Shown in pieces: positions 54,738 through 63,395 of a stretch of DNA of 64,000 bases (its first letter is position 1; each line of letters starts with the position of its first letter). The DNA comes from Thiodiazotropha sp040506975. GTDB lineage: Bacteria > Pseudomonadota > Gammaproteobacteria > Chromatiales > Chromatiaceae. Position numbers and translations under genes: made by a program. The stretch covers positions 4,092,001-4,156,000 of the forward strand of contig OZ242974.1 in assembly GCA_965211775.1 (NCBI GenBank), written 5' to 3'. The notes below the pieces were generated by a model. The model saw only the letters and a list, made by a program, of their open reading frames with translations, did not search any database and had not been told where the DNA came from.

Positions 54738-55058
54738 TTATGTCTCCTCCATGGTACACATCAGCGGATGCTGGTTGCTGCGAGAGTAATCATTGACTTG
54801 TGACACCTTTGTCTCAGCCACGTCTTTAGTAAACACGCCACATACGCCCACACCGCGGGTATGAACATGAAGCATCACGCGGGTCGCCTTTTCCCTGTCC
54901 ATGTCAAAAAAGGTCTCCAAAACCAAAACCACAAACTCCATCGGTGTATAGTCATCATTCAGAATAATAACCTTATACAAGGGAGGTTTTTTAAGTTTTG
55001 GCACTGCCTCCTTTAATGCTAGACCGTCTTCGTGTGATGTTTGTTCTCGATTACTCAT
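54738..55058 (-). CDS. clpS: ClpA adaptor protein ClpS
   Basis: This N-end-rule adaptor of 106 residues passes substrates with destabilising N-termini to ClpA. The core motif P-P-L-Y-K-V-I-I-L-N-D-D-Y-T-P-M-E-F-V (about 25-43) is the substrate pocket region, and H-T-R-G-V-G-V-C-G-V-F-T is the second conserved block. An IS4 copy lies 55 bp upstream of its start and separates it from the neighbouring cold-shock gene. Confidence 0.97.
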   Translation of the reverse strand: MSNREQTSHEDGLALKEAVPKLKKPPLYKVIILNDDYTPMEFVVLVLETFFDMDREKATRVMLHVHTRGVGVCGVFTKDVAETKVSQVNDYSRSNQHPLMCTMEET

Positions 55059-55113
55059 AATGGCTGATTCTAGCAGGCCTAAACGGCCTGAAAAGTGGAA
55101 TTATATTCAGGAT

Positions 55114-56389
55114 CACTGCTGTCCCGTTAAGGAGAGAATAAGAAGGCCTGAAGACCAGTTTGTTTTGTTACAATGAGTTCACCACAAACCATTGAAAAAC
55201 AAAAAGGAAATCAGGCCTTGAGTCACCATAATACTGTGTTTTCACAACTTCTGAAACTAATACCGAGACATGAATTCGAGACCCTTGCAAAACAGCACCA
55301 TACAGGCCGTTCTTTCCGAACAGCCTCACGTTGGTCGCAATTCGTAACCCTGGCAATGGCGCAACTGTCAGGTCGAAACAGCTTACGTGACATCGTTGAC
55401 AGTATGTCCGCGCAAGCCCATCGTCTTTATCACCTCGGCAGTGCAAAACTGTCACGTTCCAATTTATCCCGCATCAATGATGGTAAGCCATACGGGCTGT
55501 ATGAAGCTTTGTTTGGAAAGCTGTTGCATCGCTGTCAGGGTGTGGTTCCTGGTCATGATTTTCGTTTCAGCAACCCACTTTATTCGCTGGATGCTTCGAC
55601 GATCGATTTATGTCTGTCTGTTTTCCCCTGGGCTGATTTTCGCACGACGAAAGGAGCGATAAAACTGCATGTTGGGTTGAACCACTCGGGCTATTTGCCG
55701 GAATTTGTGACGGTGACAGAGGGTAAGGCACACGATGTAACTGTCGGGCGTGCCTTGAAATTCCCCAAGGGGAGTATCGTGGCGGTTGATAAGGGTTACA
55801 ACGACTACGCTTGGTATAACCAACTGACAGCAAAAGGGATATTTTTTGTCACTCGCCTGAAGACCAATGCAAAGTACCGTACGGTAAGCCGTCGATCAGT
55901 GTTGAAAAGTAAGGGATTGACCAGCGACCAAACCATTGAGTTTACAGGTGCGCAGACTGCCAAAAAGTGCCCAGTACCATTACGTCGTATCGGCTATCGG
56001 GATGCGGAGACCGGAAGGCGTTATGTGTTTCTCACCAACAATTTCGAGCTTGCTGCCAAAACGATTGCCGATATATACAGGGCAAGGTGGCAGGTTGAAT
56101 TGTTTTTCAAATGGATCAAACAAAACCTGAAAATCAAATCATTTGTGGGTACCAGCAAAAATGCGCTTATGACACAGATCTGGATTGCATTGTGTGTCTA
56201 TTTGCTACTGGCCTTTCTCAAGTTCCAGTCGAAGTTGCAAAAAAGCATGCAACAAATATTACGATTACTACAGCTTAATTTGTTTGAAAAACGGGATCTG
56301 ATGGCATTGCTGCGAGGTGACCCACCCCGCGAGGGCCAACCTGATAATAATCAGATGGCTTTGCTTTGAAAGTTAGCGGGACAGCAGTG
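55114..56389 (+). mobile_element. IS4-family insertion sequence, copy B (1,276 bp)
   Basis: It has the same ends as copy A and an exact 9-bp duplication ATTCAGGAT (55105-55113 and 56390-56398). It is inserted in the divergent intergenic region between clpS and the cold-shock gene, and its transposase points toward the latter. Confidence 0.95.
55173..56369 (+). CDS. IS4-family transposase (copy B)
   Basis: The 398-residue transposase is intact, with the Y-R-A-R...E...K signature as in copy A; one residue differs (Phe for Leu near position 111). Confidence 0.95.
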   Translation: MSSPQTIEKQKGNQALSHHNTVFSQLLKLIPRHEFETLAKQHHTGRSFRTASRWSQFVTLAMAQLSGRNSLRDIVDSMSAQAHRLYHLGSAKLSRSNLSRINDGKPYGLYEALFGKLLHRCQGVVPGHDFRFSNPLYSLDASTIDLCLSVFPWADFRTTKGAIKLHVGLNHSGYLPEFVTVTEGKAHDVTVGRALKFPKGSIVAVDKGYNDYAWYNQLTAKGIFFVTRLKTNAKYRTVSRRSVLKSKGLTSDQTIEFTGAQTAKKCPVPLRRIGYRDAETGRRYVFLTNNFELAAKTIADIYRARWQVELFFKWIKQNLKIKSFVGTSKNALMTQIWIALCVYLLLAFLKFQSKLQKSMQQILRLLQLNLFEKRDLMALLRGDPPREGQPDNNQMALL

Positions 56390-56398
56390 ATTCAGGAT

Positions 56399-57010
56399 AT
56401 TTGTTTAGCACAGAAGGCATGGTGCGAGCAGATTACTATTGTCATTTTACCTAAATTGACGCCCTGATTTGAATACCGAGCCGTTAAAAATAGCCACATC
56501 CAATACGCGGCACACGCATATTTTCATCAGGCGTTAAATCTCTGACTATCTCGTAATGGGTATAAGCTGACTAGGGATTCTTCGTATTAACAGACAGCCA
56601 TTATTAGGGTAATTACCAATACAAACCTAGAAAGTTTGTGAAAATTTACATATTTGTTGACCGACAATGATAGAGCACTATACTTTCTCCTACAGTGTTG
56701 ATAATGGTTCCCATTTTAGAAGGAACAGGAACACTGGAATTCGGGCTGTTATGTTGACGCCCACTGTTTTTTTTCAATGGCTGGTACTTGGGCAGGTGGA
56801 CAGAGCAGTTTTGAGCCTCTCTGCAGAATAAAAGGTAGCGGTAAGCGTTGAGTGTATGGACTAAAGTGAGGCATTGCGTGGAGATTCTCGAAGATCCCGC
56901 ACAGAACCGACCTTCATGCCGGTTTTTGATCTCTCCAATACTCCAGATCTCAACCGTTTCGTTACTACCACTCCACCCTCCCGGGTCATCGATAGTGAGG
57001 AGCAATAGCT
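56399..57010 (+). promoter_or_regulatory. cold-shock gene upstream region with long leader
   Basis: There is no gene in these 612 bases. A good sigma-70 promoter is visible: TTGACC (56657-56662), 16 bases, TATACT (56679-56684). It would give an untranslated leader of about 320 bases before the ATG at 57011, in line with the long structured leaders of cold-shock mRNAs. GAGGAG (56996-57001) is the ribosome-binding site. Confidence 0.65.
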
Positions 57011-57226
57011 ATGGCGACTGGAGTCGTAAAGTGGTTTAACAACGCCAAGGGCTACGGTTTTGTAACCCCGGAAGATGGAGACCAGGACGTTTTCGTCCAT
57101 TTTTCATCCATTGAGATGGATGGATACAAAACCCTGAAGGAGGGTCAAAAGGTCCAGTTTGAGATCAGTCAAGGGCCGAAAGGACTTCATGCAACCAATA
57201 TCCAACGGGTTGCAGCAAGCGAATAG
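57011..57226 (+). CDS. cold-shock domain protein (CspA/CspD family)
   Basis: This single-stranded nucleic acid binding protein of 71 residues is one cold-shock domain with RNP1 K-G-Y-G-F-V and RNP2 V-F-V-H-F. It sits beside clpS-clpA as cspD does in enterics, but the sequence alone does not separate CspA from CspD. A terminator follows. Confidence 0.95.
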   Translation: MATGVVKWFNNAKGYGFVTPEDGDQDVFVHFSSIEMDGYKTLKEGQKVQFEISQGPKGLHATNIQRVAASE

Positions 57227-57251
57227 AGCTGGTCCCTGAATAAGTAAACGC

Positions 57252-57284
57252 AAAAGCCGGCTCGGTGATCCCGATCCGGCTTTT
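57252..57284 (+). terminator. rho-independent terminator after the cold-shock gene
   Basis: The stem AAAAGCCGG / CCGGCTTTT has an inner TCGG / CCGA pairing and ends in four T. Its A/T symmetry would allow use from either strand. Confidence 0.88.
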
Positions 57285-57505
57285 CTATTTCCAATACACT
57301 GATGCCTCTGCAAAGCGGTAAACAAGAGAGGTGAGGCCCGGCCCGTGGATTCATCATGTGTATGATGTCTATTGCTGGGTAGCGTGCGTATATGCCTGCC
57401 CTGTTTCCAAACAGCGAAGATCGTCAGGTTCCAGTTTAACCGCCGGAATACTATCATAGCGCCTTTTATTCAGAACGAATTGAAATCCAACGCGGTCATT
57501 CTTGA

Positions 57506-58087
57506 ATGCTGATTCTTTTCAACAAACCTTATGGCGTTCTCACTCAATTTTCAGATAGCGAGGGGCGTGAGACCCTCGCCGACTACATCACCATGAAAGG
57601 GATCTATGCCGCTGGTCGGCTTGACCGGGACAGTGAGGGCCTGCTGCTGCTCACCGATGACGGTAAACTGCAGCACCGTCTTACAGATCCCGGCCGCAAG
57701 CGATGGAAACGATACTGGGTCCAGGTTGAGGGTATACCGGGTGCCGACGCCCTGGCACGACCTCGACAAGGCGTTCAGCTGAAGGACGGACTGACACTGC
57801 CTGCAAAAGCCAGGCAGCTCGAGGAACCGAAACTTTGGCCCAGAAATCCGCCCGTTCGCTATCGCGCGTCAATCCCCACATCCTGGCTCGAGATTCAGCT
57901 TCGGGAGGGGCGTAATCGTCAGATTCGTCGTATGACGGCAGCTGTCGGATATCCTACTCTGCGCCTGATCCGCGTAGCCGTGGACCGCTGGCGTCTGAAG
58001 CATATCCAACCTGGTGAATGGCTCATCGTCGATGCTGCCCGTAAAGAACCGGATCAAGGAAGAAAGAGGCCCCATCATGGCGGATAA
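57506..58087 (+). CDS. rluE: 23S rRNA pseudouridine synthase, RluE-like
   Basis: The 193-residue enzyme of the RsuA/RluB/E/F family converts a uridine of 23S rRNA to pseudouridine. It shows motif I N-K-P-Y-G-V-L-T-Q-F, the catalytic aspartate in G-R-L-D-R-D-S-E-G-L-L-L-L, and the C-terminal motif E-G-R-N-R-Q-I-R-R-M-T-A-A. It lacks the N-terminal S4 domain, as RluE does. Its last eleven bases overlap the start of mnmA, so the two are translationally coupled. Confidence 0.92.
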   Translation: MLILFNKPYGVLTQFSDSEGRETLADYITMKGIYAAGRLDRDSEGLLLLTDDGKLQHRLTDPGRKRWKRYWVQVEGIPGADALARPRQGVQLKDGLTLPAKARQLEEPKLWPRNPPVRYRASIPTSWLEIQLREGRNRQIRRMTAAVGYPTLRLIRVAVDRWRLKHIQPGEWLIVDAARKEPDQGRKRPHHGG

Positions 58088-59183
58088 AGGCAGAGTCATC
58101 GTCGGTCTGTCAGGTGGCGTGGACTCATCCGTCGCAGCCTTACTGTTGCAACAGCAGGGTTATCAGGTCGAAGGCTTGTTCATGAAGAACTGGGAGGAAG
58201 ATGACAGCGAAGATTACTGCTCCGCAGCCGAAGACCTGGCAGACGCCCGGGCGGTAGCTGAATGTTTAAAGATTCCACTCTATACGGTCAACTTTTCTAC
58301 CGAGTACTGGGACCGCGTTTTTGCCTATTTCCTCGAAGAGTATGGTGCAGGCAGAACACCCAATCCCGATGTGTTATGTAACCGTGAAATTAAGTTCAAG
58401 GCCTTTCTCGACCATGCAATCGATCAGTTGCAGGCATCCAGAATCGCCACCGGGCACTACGCCGCAGTGGAGAAGGATGACGAGGGCTATCATCTGCACA
58501 GAGCCAAGGATGAGGATAAGGATCAAACCTATTTTCTCTATATGTTGGGACAGAGAGCCTTGAGTCACAGCCTGTTTCCCTTGGCACAGCTGAATAAGCA
58601 CCAGGTCAGGGAGATTGCGCATAAGGCGGGATTTCCAAACCATAAAAAGAAGGACAGTACAGGGATCTGCTTTATTGGGGAGCGAAAGTTTCGAGACTTT
58701 CTGCAACGCTTTCTCCCGGCTCAGCCAGGCGACATCGAAGATCCCCAGGGTAATCCGCTGGGCCGGCACCACGGTTTGATCTACTACACTCTCGGCCAGC
58801 GGCAGGGATTGGGCATAGGCGGCCGACGCGACTCTATCGAGGCGCCCTGGTTCGTGGCGGCAAAGGATCTTCGTCGAAACGTCCTGATTGCAGTACAGGG
58901 TCATGATCACCCCCAGCTGATGTGTCAGGAACTGACCGCCAGCCAGATGCACTGGGTGGCGGGTCGTCCGCCATCCGGTCCCCTGCAGTGTCTGGCAAGA
59001 ATTCGTCACCGTCAGCCCCTCCAGTCCTGTCGCATCCTTCCCCGGGACGATCGACGCTATCAGGTAGTATTCGATTCCGCTCAACGGGCGGCGACACCCG
59101 GACAGTCAATTGTGTTGTATCACAACAAAAGATGTCTTGGTGGGGGTATCATTGAAGATAGCGAGAGCATCAGGAATCAATAA
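58077..59183 (+). CDS. mnmA: tRNA 2-thiouridylase MnmA
   Basis: This protein of 368 residues thiolates U34 of tRNAs for Lys, Glu and Gln. The PP-loop is G-L-S-G-G-V-D-S-S near residue 11. The catalytic cysteines are in N-P-D-V-L-C-N-R-E-I-K-F at about 101 and G-I-C-F-I-G-E at about 198. The start at 58077 has AGAGG upstream and opens M-A-D-K-G-R-V-I-V-G-L-S; longer frames upstream lack family similarity. It leads into hflD 39 bases later, the conserved mnmA-hflD-purB order. Confidence 0.97.
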   Translation: MADKGRVIVGLSGGVDSSVAALLLQQQGYQVEGLFMKNWEEDDSEDYCSAAEDLADARAVAECLKIPLYTVNFSTEYWDRVFAYFLEEYGAGRTPNPDVLCNREIKFKAFLDHAIDQLQASRIATGHYAAVEKDDEGYHLHRAKDEDKDQTYFLYMLGQRALSHSLFPLAQLNKHQVREIAHKAGFPNHKKKDSTGICFIGERKFRDFLQRFLPAQPGDIEDPQGNPLGRHHGLIYYTLGQRQGLGIGGRRDSIEAPWFVAAKDLRRNVLIAVQGHDHPQLMCQELTASQMHWVAGRPPSGPLQCLARIRHRQPLQSCRILPRDDRRYQVVFDSAQRAATPGQSIVLYHNKRCLGGGIIEDSESIRNQ

Positions 59184-59222
59184 ACCAGGCTCAGCAATTC
59201 AGCCCCAGTCGTGTGAAAAGAG

Positions 59223-59855
59223 ATGCAATATAGAGACAGCGATCGCGCAATAGCCCTATCGGGCATATATCAGGCAGCCAATCTGGTTCAACAGGTTGCG
59301 CGTCGCGGATTGGTCGATGCAGACAGCATTGCGGCGAATATCCATAGCCTGTTTCAGATCGATGCCGAAAGTGTGCAGGATGTGTATGGGGGCCTGGAAG
59401 GAATCACACCCGGCCTTCGGCTGGCCTATCGGCAATTGAGCGGTGAAGAGGCGCGTGACGATGAGCTGACACGCTATCTGCTTGGCCTGGTACAACTGGA
59501 AAGAAAACTCAGTCGTCATCTGGACCGACTGGAAAGGATAAAGCAAGGTATCACTACAATTACCCAAAGACTGACCCACTTTCCCGCCACACACAGCAAT
59601 ATTCTCGGTGCCCTGGCGGAGATCTATGCAGATAATATCAGCCAGCTCTCACCTAGAATCATGGTAAGCGGTGAGCCCGTTTACCTGCAGAACAACGACA
59701 ATGTAAATAAAATCCGTGCCCTGCTGTTGTCAGGCATCAGAGCGGCCACCCTTTGGCGACAGACAGGGGGTAGAAGGAGACAGTTGCTGTTTGTGCGCAA
59801 GCGTTACATCCAAGCCTGTCGAGCACTCCTGGACGATCTGCATCAAGACATTTAA
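59223..59855 (+). CDS. hflD: HflD family protein
   Basis: The 210-residue, mostly helical, membrane-associated protein is a homologue of E. coli HflD. HflD is known for binding phage lambda CII; its housekeeping role is unclear. Typical features are A-L-S-G-I-Y-Q-A-A-N-L-V-Q at about 10-22, E-R-K-L near 90 and W-R-Q-T-G-G-R-R-R-Q-L-L-F near the C-terminus. Its TAA stop is part of the 8-bp target duplication of IS1595 copy 4, which begins right after the gene. Confidence 0.93.
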   Translation: MQYRDSDRAIALSGIYQAANLVQQVARRGLVDADSIAANIHSLFQIDAESVQDVYGGLEGITPGLRLAYRQLSGEEARDDELTRYLLGLVQLERKLSRHLDRLERIKQGITTITQRLTHFPATHSNILGALAEIYADNISQLSPRIMVSGEPVYLQNNDNVNKIRALLLSGIRAATLWRQTGGRRRQLLFVRKRYIQACRALLDDLHQDI

Positions 59856-59860
59856 TCAAA

Positions 59861-60889
59861 CCTGATTACTCATGAGGCTCAGCTATTGAGCCTGTGGTGC
59901 AAGCATAATGGAACCTACTGAATAAAAGAGGATTTCATCATGCCGAGAAATACTATTCAATTTCAAAAAGGTCTTGGTTTGCACGATTTTCTGGAACAAT
60001 ATGGGACCGAGGATCAGTGTCGACAGGCATTGTATGATTTGCGCTGGCCGACGGGCTATGTCTGCCCTGAGTGCGGCAACACAACAGGCTGTGAACTCAA
60101 AAAGCGTCAGATATATCAATGTCACAAGTGCCATCATCAGACTTCCCTGACCGCCGGCAGCATCTTCCATGGCACCAAGCTGCCGCTGAGAACGTGGTTT
60201 CTTGCGATCTATCTGTTGACCCAACGCAAGAAAAGTATCTCGGCGCTGCAACTTTCCCGCGAAATCGGGGTGAACTACAATACGGCCTGGCGACTCAAGC
60301 ATAAGTTGATGCAGGTGATGATGGAACGTGAGCGTGGAAAAAAACTGGCCGGTCGCATCGAATTGGATGATGCTTATCTCGGAGGCGAGCAAGCCGGTAA
60401 GCGTGGTCGTGGGTCGCGCAACAAAATCCCTTTCGTAGCTGCTGTTGAGACGACGCGGGACGGCAGGCCCATGAAAATTCAACTGCGTCGTGTAAGGGGC
60501 TTCCGCAAACGTGAAATCGCCCGCTACGCCCGCTCCTGCTTGATGCCTGGCAGCGAAGTCTTTACCGATGGGCTTTGGTGCTTTAGTGGCGTGACAACCG
60601 CTGATTGCCATCATAACCCCATGGTGACGGGTGGTGGGCGCCAAAGTGTCCAGTATTCGTGCTTCAAATGGGTAAACACGATGTTGGGTAATGTCAAAAA
60701 CAGTCTGTTGGGTACTTTCCATGCGATTCGAGATAAACATGTGTCGCGTTATCTTGCTGAGTTCGAATATCGGTTTAACCGCCGTTTCGATTTACCCGCC
60801 ATGATTGAACGATTGCTTTTTGCCGCTCTTCGCACTCCACCTATGCCATATCGCCTCTTGAGAATGGCTGAGGTTTAGGGGTAATCAGG
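59861..60889 (+). mobile_element. IS1595-family insertion sequence, copy 4 (1,029 bp)
   Basis: The intact element is flanked by TAATCAAA (59853-59860 and 60890-60897). The insertion point is five bases past the hflD stop, so the protein is unchanged, but hflD is separated from purB. Confidence 0.96.
59940..60878 (+). CDS. IS1595-family (ISXO2-like) transposase, copy 4
   Basis: The 312-residue protein is complete and identical to copies 2 and 3, with zinc-ribbon cysteine pairs and ISXO2-type catalytic blocks. Confidence 0.94.
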   Translation: MPRNTIQFQKGLGLHDFLEQYGTEDQCRQALYDLRWPTGYVCPECGNTTGCELKKRQIYQCHKCHHQTSLTAGSIFHGTKLPLRTWFLAIYLLTQRKKSISALQLSREIGVNYNTAWRLKHKLMQVMMERERGKKLAGRIELDDAYLGGEQAGKRGRGSRNKIPFVAAVETTRDGRPMKIQLRRVRGFRKREIARYARSCLMPGSEVFTDGLWCFSGVTTADCHHNPMVTGGGRQSVQYSCFKWVNTMLGNVKNSLLGTFHAIRDKHVSRYLAEFEYRFNRRFDLPAMIERLLFAALRTPPMPYRLLRMAEV

Positions 60890-61081
60890 TAATCAAATAT
60901 TCAATCAGATCGATTGTAATGAGTCATACCTGATCGATTTCTTACATCGAGCCAATGTGAAAAAACGTTAACTCGACACACTAAATGACAGAAAATTGAC
61001 AGCATTTCAATGTATAAAGAGTAACCGCGGCTGTAGCCGCAGTGGAATATATAACTTACAACACATTGAGAGGATACGAAT

Positions 61082-61525
61082 ATGAGCAATACCAAGCTTG
61101 TCATTGCCCTGAGCGGACTGTTCACCCTGGCAGCCTGCAGCCAATCCGACAACCAGCAAAGTGCCACCACATCTCAGGAGGCCCAAGGTTCTTCAACCAG
61201 CATGGTTGACAAAGTCTCTCAGGCCGGCAGTAAGGCGGCGGATACCATCGCCGCCACAAGCAAGGAGGCTTACGAGGGAGCAAAACAGATGGGGAGTGAT
61301 GCTGCCGATGCCGTTGTCGATACCAGCAAAGAGATCTATGAAAATACCAAACAGGCCGCCAGCGAAGCGGGCAGCACGATAAAGGAAGAGACAGAAGAGA
61401 TCGTTTCTGCCGTGGGTGAAAAGAGTGCTGAGGTCTATGATGCGGCAAAGACCAAAACAGGTGAGATGGTAGACGCCACGAAAGAGACAGGGACTGAAGT
61501 CATGGATAGTATGAAAAACGAATAG
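61082..61525 (+). CDS. lipoprotein with LEA-like helical repeats
   Basis: The 147-residue protein has a lipoprotein signal peptide with lipobox L-A-A-C (cysteine at residue 19) and a Ser/Gln/Thr-rich linker. A long amphipathic helix follows, of A/K/E/T-rich repeats such as K-A-A-D-T-I-A-A-T-S-K-E-A-Y-E and A-A-D-A-V-V-D-T-S-K-E-I-Y-E. The spacing is close to the 11-residue period of group 3 LEA proteins. Asp after the cysteine is absent (it is Ser), so outer membrane sorting is likely. The role is unknown; LEA-like proteins are linked with desiccation or osmotic stress. A GAGAGGA site precedes the ATG. It is an extra gene between hflD and purB. Confidence 0.8.
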   Translation: MSNTKLVIALSGLFTLAACSQSDNQQSATTSQEAQGSSTSMVDKVSQAGSKAADTIAATSKEAYEGAKQMGSDAADAVVDTSKEIYENTKQAASEAGSTIKEETEEIVSAVGEKSAEVYDAAKTKTGEMVDATKETGTEVMDSMKNE

Positions 61526-61634
61526 TAACAGATTGATTATCCAATGACGGAAGAACACTGCCAATCCCTATTCCGGGAGCGCAGACCGGTCGTAAAGCCC
61601 GGATAACGGCCTGGTCTGCCAATGACATCACTTT

Positions 61635-61654
61635 AGGGCCTGTTAACAGGCCCT
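61635..61654. repeat. perfect 20-bp palindrome of the AGGGCCTGTT family
   Basis: AGGGCCTGTTAACAGGCCCT equals its own reverse complement. It looks like the two ends of the larger intergenic repeat joined with nothing between. It could also act as a terminator for the lipoprotein gene, although no T run follows. Confidence 0.7.
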
Positions 61655-61700
61655 CACACAGCGGACGCGCTTTTCTGTGCAACTGTCGCCCGCGATCGGG

Positions 61701-61706
61701 TATAAT
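61701..61706 (+). promoter_or_regulatory. -10 box of purB
   Basis: A perfect TATAAT lies 35 bases before the purB ATG. No good -35 is visible at 16-18 bases upstream. With hflD cut off by an insertion sequence, this would let purB be expressed on its own. Confidence 0.6.
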
Positions 61707-61741
61707 CCACGCTTTTTTCAGCAACCAGGTGGACTGACTCA

Positions 61742-63109
61742 ATGGAACTCTCCTCGCTTACAGCCGTATCCCCCATCGACGGTCGATACGGCAGCAAAAG
61801 TGCCGACCTGCGACCCATATTCAGCGAATACGGTCTGATCCGTCATCGAGTTTCGGTAGAGGTGCGCTGGCTGCAGGCCCTGGCGACGCATAATGACATT
61901 CTGGAGATCCCCACTCTCAGCGAGCATGCCGTCAACATCCTCAATGCCATCGTAGATAACTTCAGTGAAGAGGATGCCAGAAGGGTAAAGAACATCGAGC
62001 GAACCACCAATCACGACGTCAAGGCGGTGGAGTATTTCCTCAAGGAGAAGATTGCCGGTAACGAAGAACTGGAAGGCATCAGTGAATTTTTTCACTTTGC
62101 CTGCACCTCTGAGGATATCAACAACCTGTCGCATGCACTGATGCTGCGCGAAGGACGCGGCCAGGTACTGTTACCGCAAATCGACGAACTGATCGGCAGC
62201 ATCAGACAACTGGCCCACCAGCTGGCCGATCAACCCATGCTCAGCCGCACCCATGGACAGCCGGCTTCACCAACCACCATGGGAAAGGAGCTGGCGAATG
62301 TGGTTTACCGGCTACGTCGTCAACGCGAGCAGATCGCATCAACCCCGTTGCTGGGAAAAATCAATGGTGCTGTCGGCAACTATAACGCCCACCTCGCCGC
62401 ATACCCCGACGTCGACTGGCAGCGTTTTGCCAGACAGTTCGTTGAGAGCCTGGGCATCGGCTGGAATCCCTATACGATCCAGATCGAACCCCATGATTAC
62501 ATCGCCGAGCTGTTCGATGCCATTGGGCGCATGAACACAATTTTGATCGATTTCTGCCGTGACACCTGGAGTTATATCTCCCTGGGTTATTTCAAACAAA
62601 AGACCGTCGCGGGGGAAGTCGGATCATCAACCATGCCGCACAAAGTAAACCCGATCGACTTTGAAAATGGAGAAGGAAATCTGGGTATCGCGAATGCCAT
62701 CTTCGATCACCTTGCCGCAAAGCTTCCGATCTCCCGCTGGCAAAGAGACCTGACAGACTCCACCGTATTGCGCAATCTCGGAGTCGGCCTTGCCCACACC
62801 AGCATCGCCCTGCAATCGATCCAGCGAGGCCTGGACAAACTCGAAGCCGACGGCCGGATCATGCTGGAGGACCTGGAGCAAAACTGGGAAGTGCTTGCTG
62901 AGCCGATTCAGACGGTCATGCGGCGTTACGGCATTGAAAAACCCTATGAAAAGCTGAAAGAACTGACGCGCGGCCAACGCATCACAGCCGACCAGTTGCA
63001 GGCCTTTGTCGATCAGCTGGATATGCCCGATCATGCCAAGGAGTCGCTGAAACGCATGACCCCGATGAACTACATCGGCAACGCCAAGGAACAAACCGCA
63101 GAGATCTAA
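61742..63109 (+). CDS. purB: adenylosuccinate lyase
   Basis: The 455-residue enzyme acts twice in purine synthesis, splitting SAICAR and adenylosuccinate to release fumarate. It has S-P-I-D-G-R-Y-G-S-K at about 9-18, F-A-C-T-S-E-D-I-N-N at about 120, S-R-T-H-G-Q-P-A-S-P-T-T at about 168, and the signature loop with catalytic serine G-S-S-T-M-P-H-K-V-N-P-I-D at about 294-306. This is the long proteobacterial type that pairs with hflD. Confidence 0.98.
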   Translation: MELSSLTAVSPIDGRYGSKSADLRPIFSEYGLIRHRVSVEVRWLQALATHNDILEIPTLSEHAVNILNAIVDNFSEEDARRVKNIERTTNHDVKAVEYFLKEKIAGNEELEGISEFFHFACTSEDINNLSHALMLREGRGQVLLPQIDELIGSIRQLAHQLADQPMLSRTHGQPASPTTMGKELANVVYRLRRQREQIASTPLLGKINGAVGNYNAHLAAYPDVDWQRFARQFVESLGIGWNPYTIQIEPHDYIAELFDAIGRMNTILIDFCRDTWSYISLGYFKQKTVAGEVGSSTMPHKVNPIDFENGEGNLGIANAIFDHLAAKLPISRWQRDLTDSTVLRNLGVGLAHTSIALQSIQRGLDKLEADGRIMLEDLEQNWEVLAEPIQTVMRRYGIEKPYEKLKELTRGQRITADQLQAFVDQLDMPDHAKESLKRMTPMNYIGNAKEQTAEI

Positions 63110-63150
63110 ATCTCCGGTGGGCGCTTCATCTGGATTGTGAAAATCGATCA

Positions 63151-63344
63151 GCCGCAAATGGACGCAAATGTCTCGATGAGTAAAACCACTACTAAATAAC
63201 AGGGATCATAAATAACCCGGATATGTGAAACCTTTCTGGCCAAATCACAATATGTCGATCCATTACCTAATCTATATAGCTAATGCTCAATCATAGAACT
63301 TAAGTATTAGCGTACATTCGCGGTGATTTGCGTCCGTTTGCGGC
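63151..63344. repeat. widely spaced inverted repeat between purB and roxA
   Basis: GCCGCAAATGGACGCAAAT (63151-63169) and ATTTGCGTCCGTTTGCGGC (63326-63344) are inverted copies with one mismatch, 156 bases apart. A related CGCAGATAAACGCAAAT occurs at about 49931-49947 downstream of valS. In enterics phoPQ lies in this position; here there is no gene in the 286-bp gap. Confidence 0.55.
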
Positions 63345-63395
63345 ATAAAATAAGCCATATCGACATAGTGTATTGAACGAACAGAGCGTGATTCG

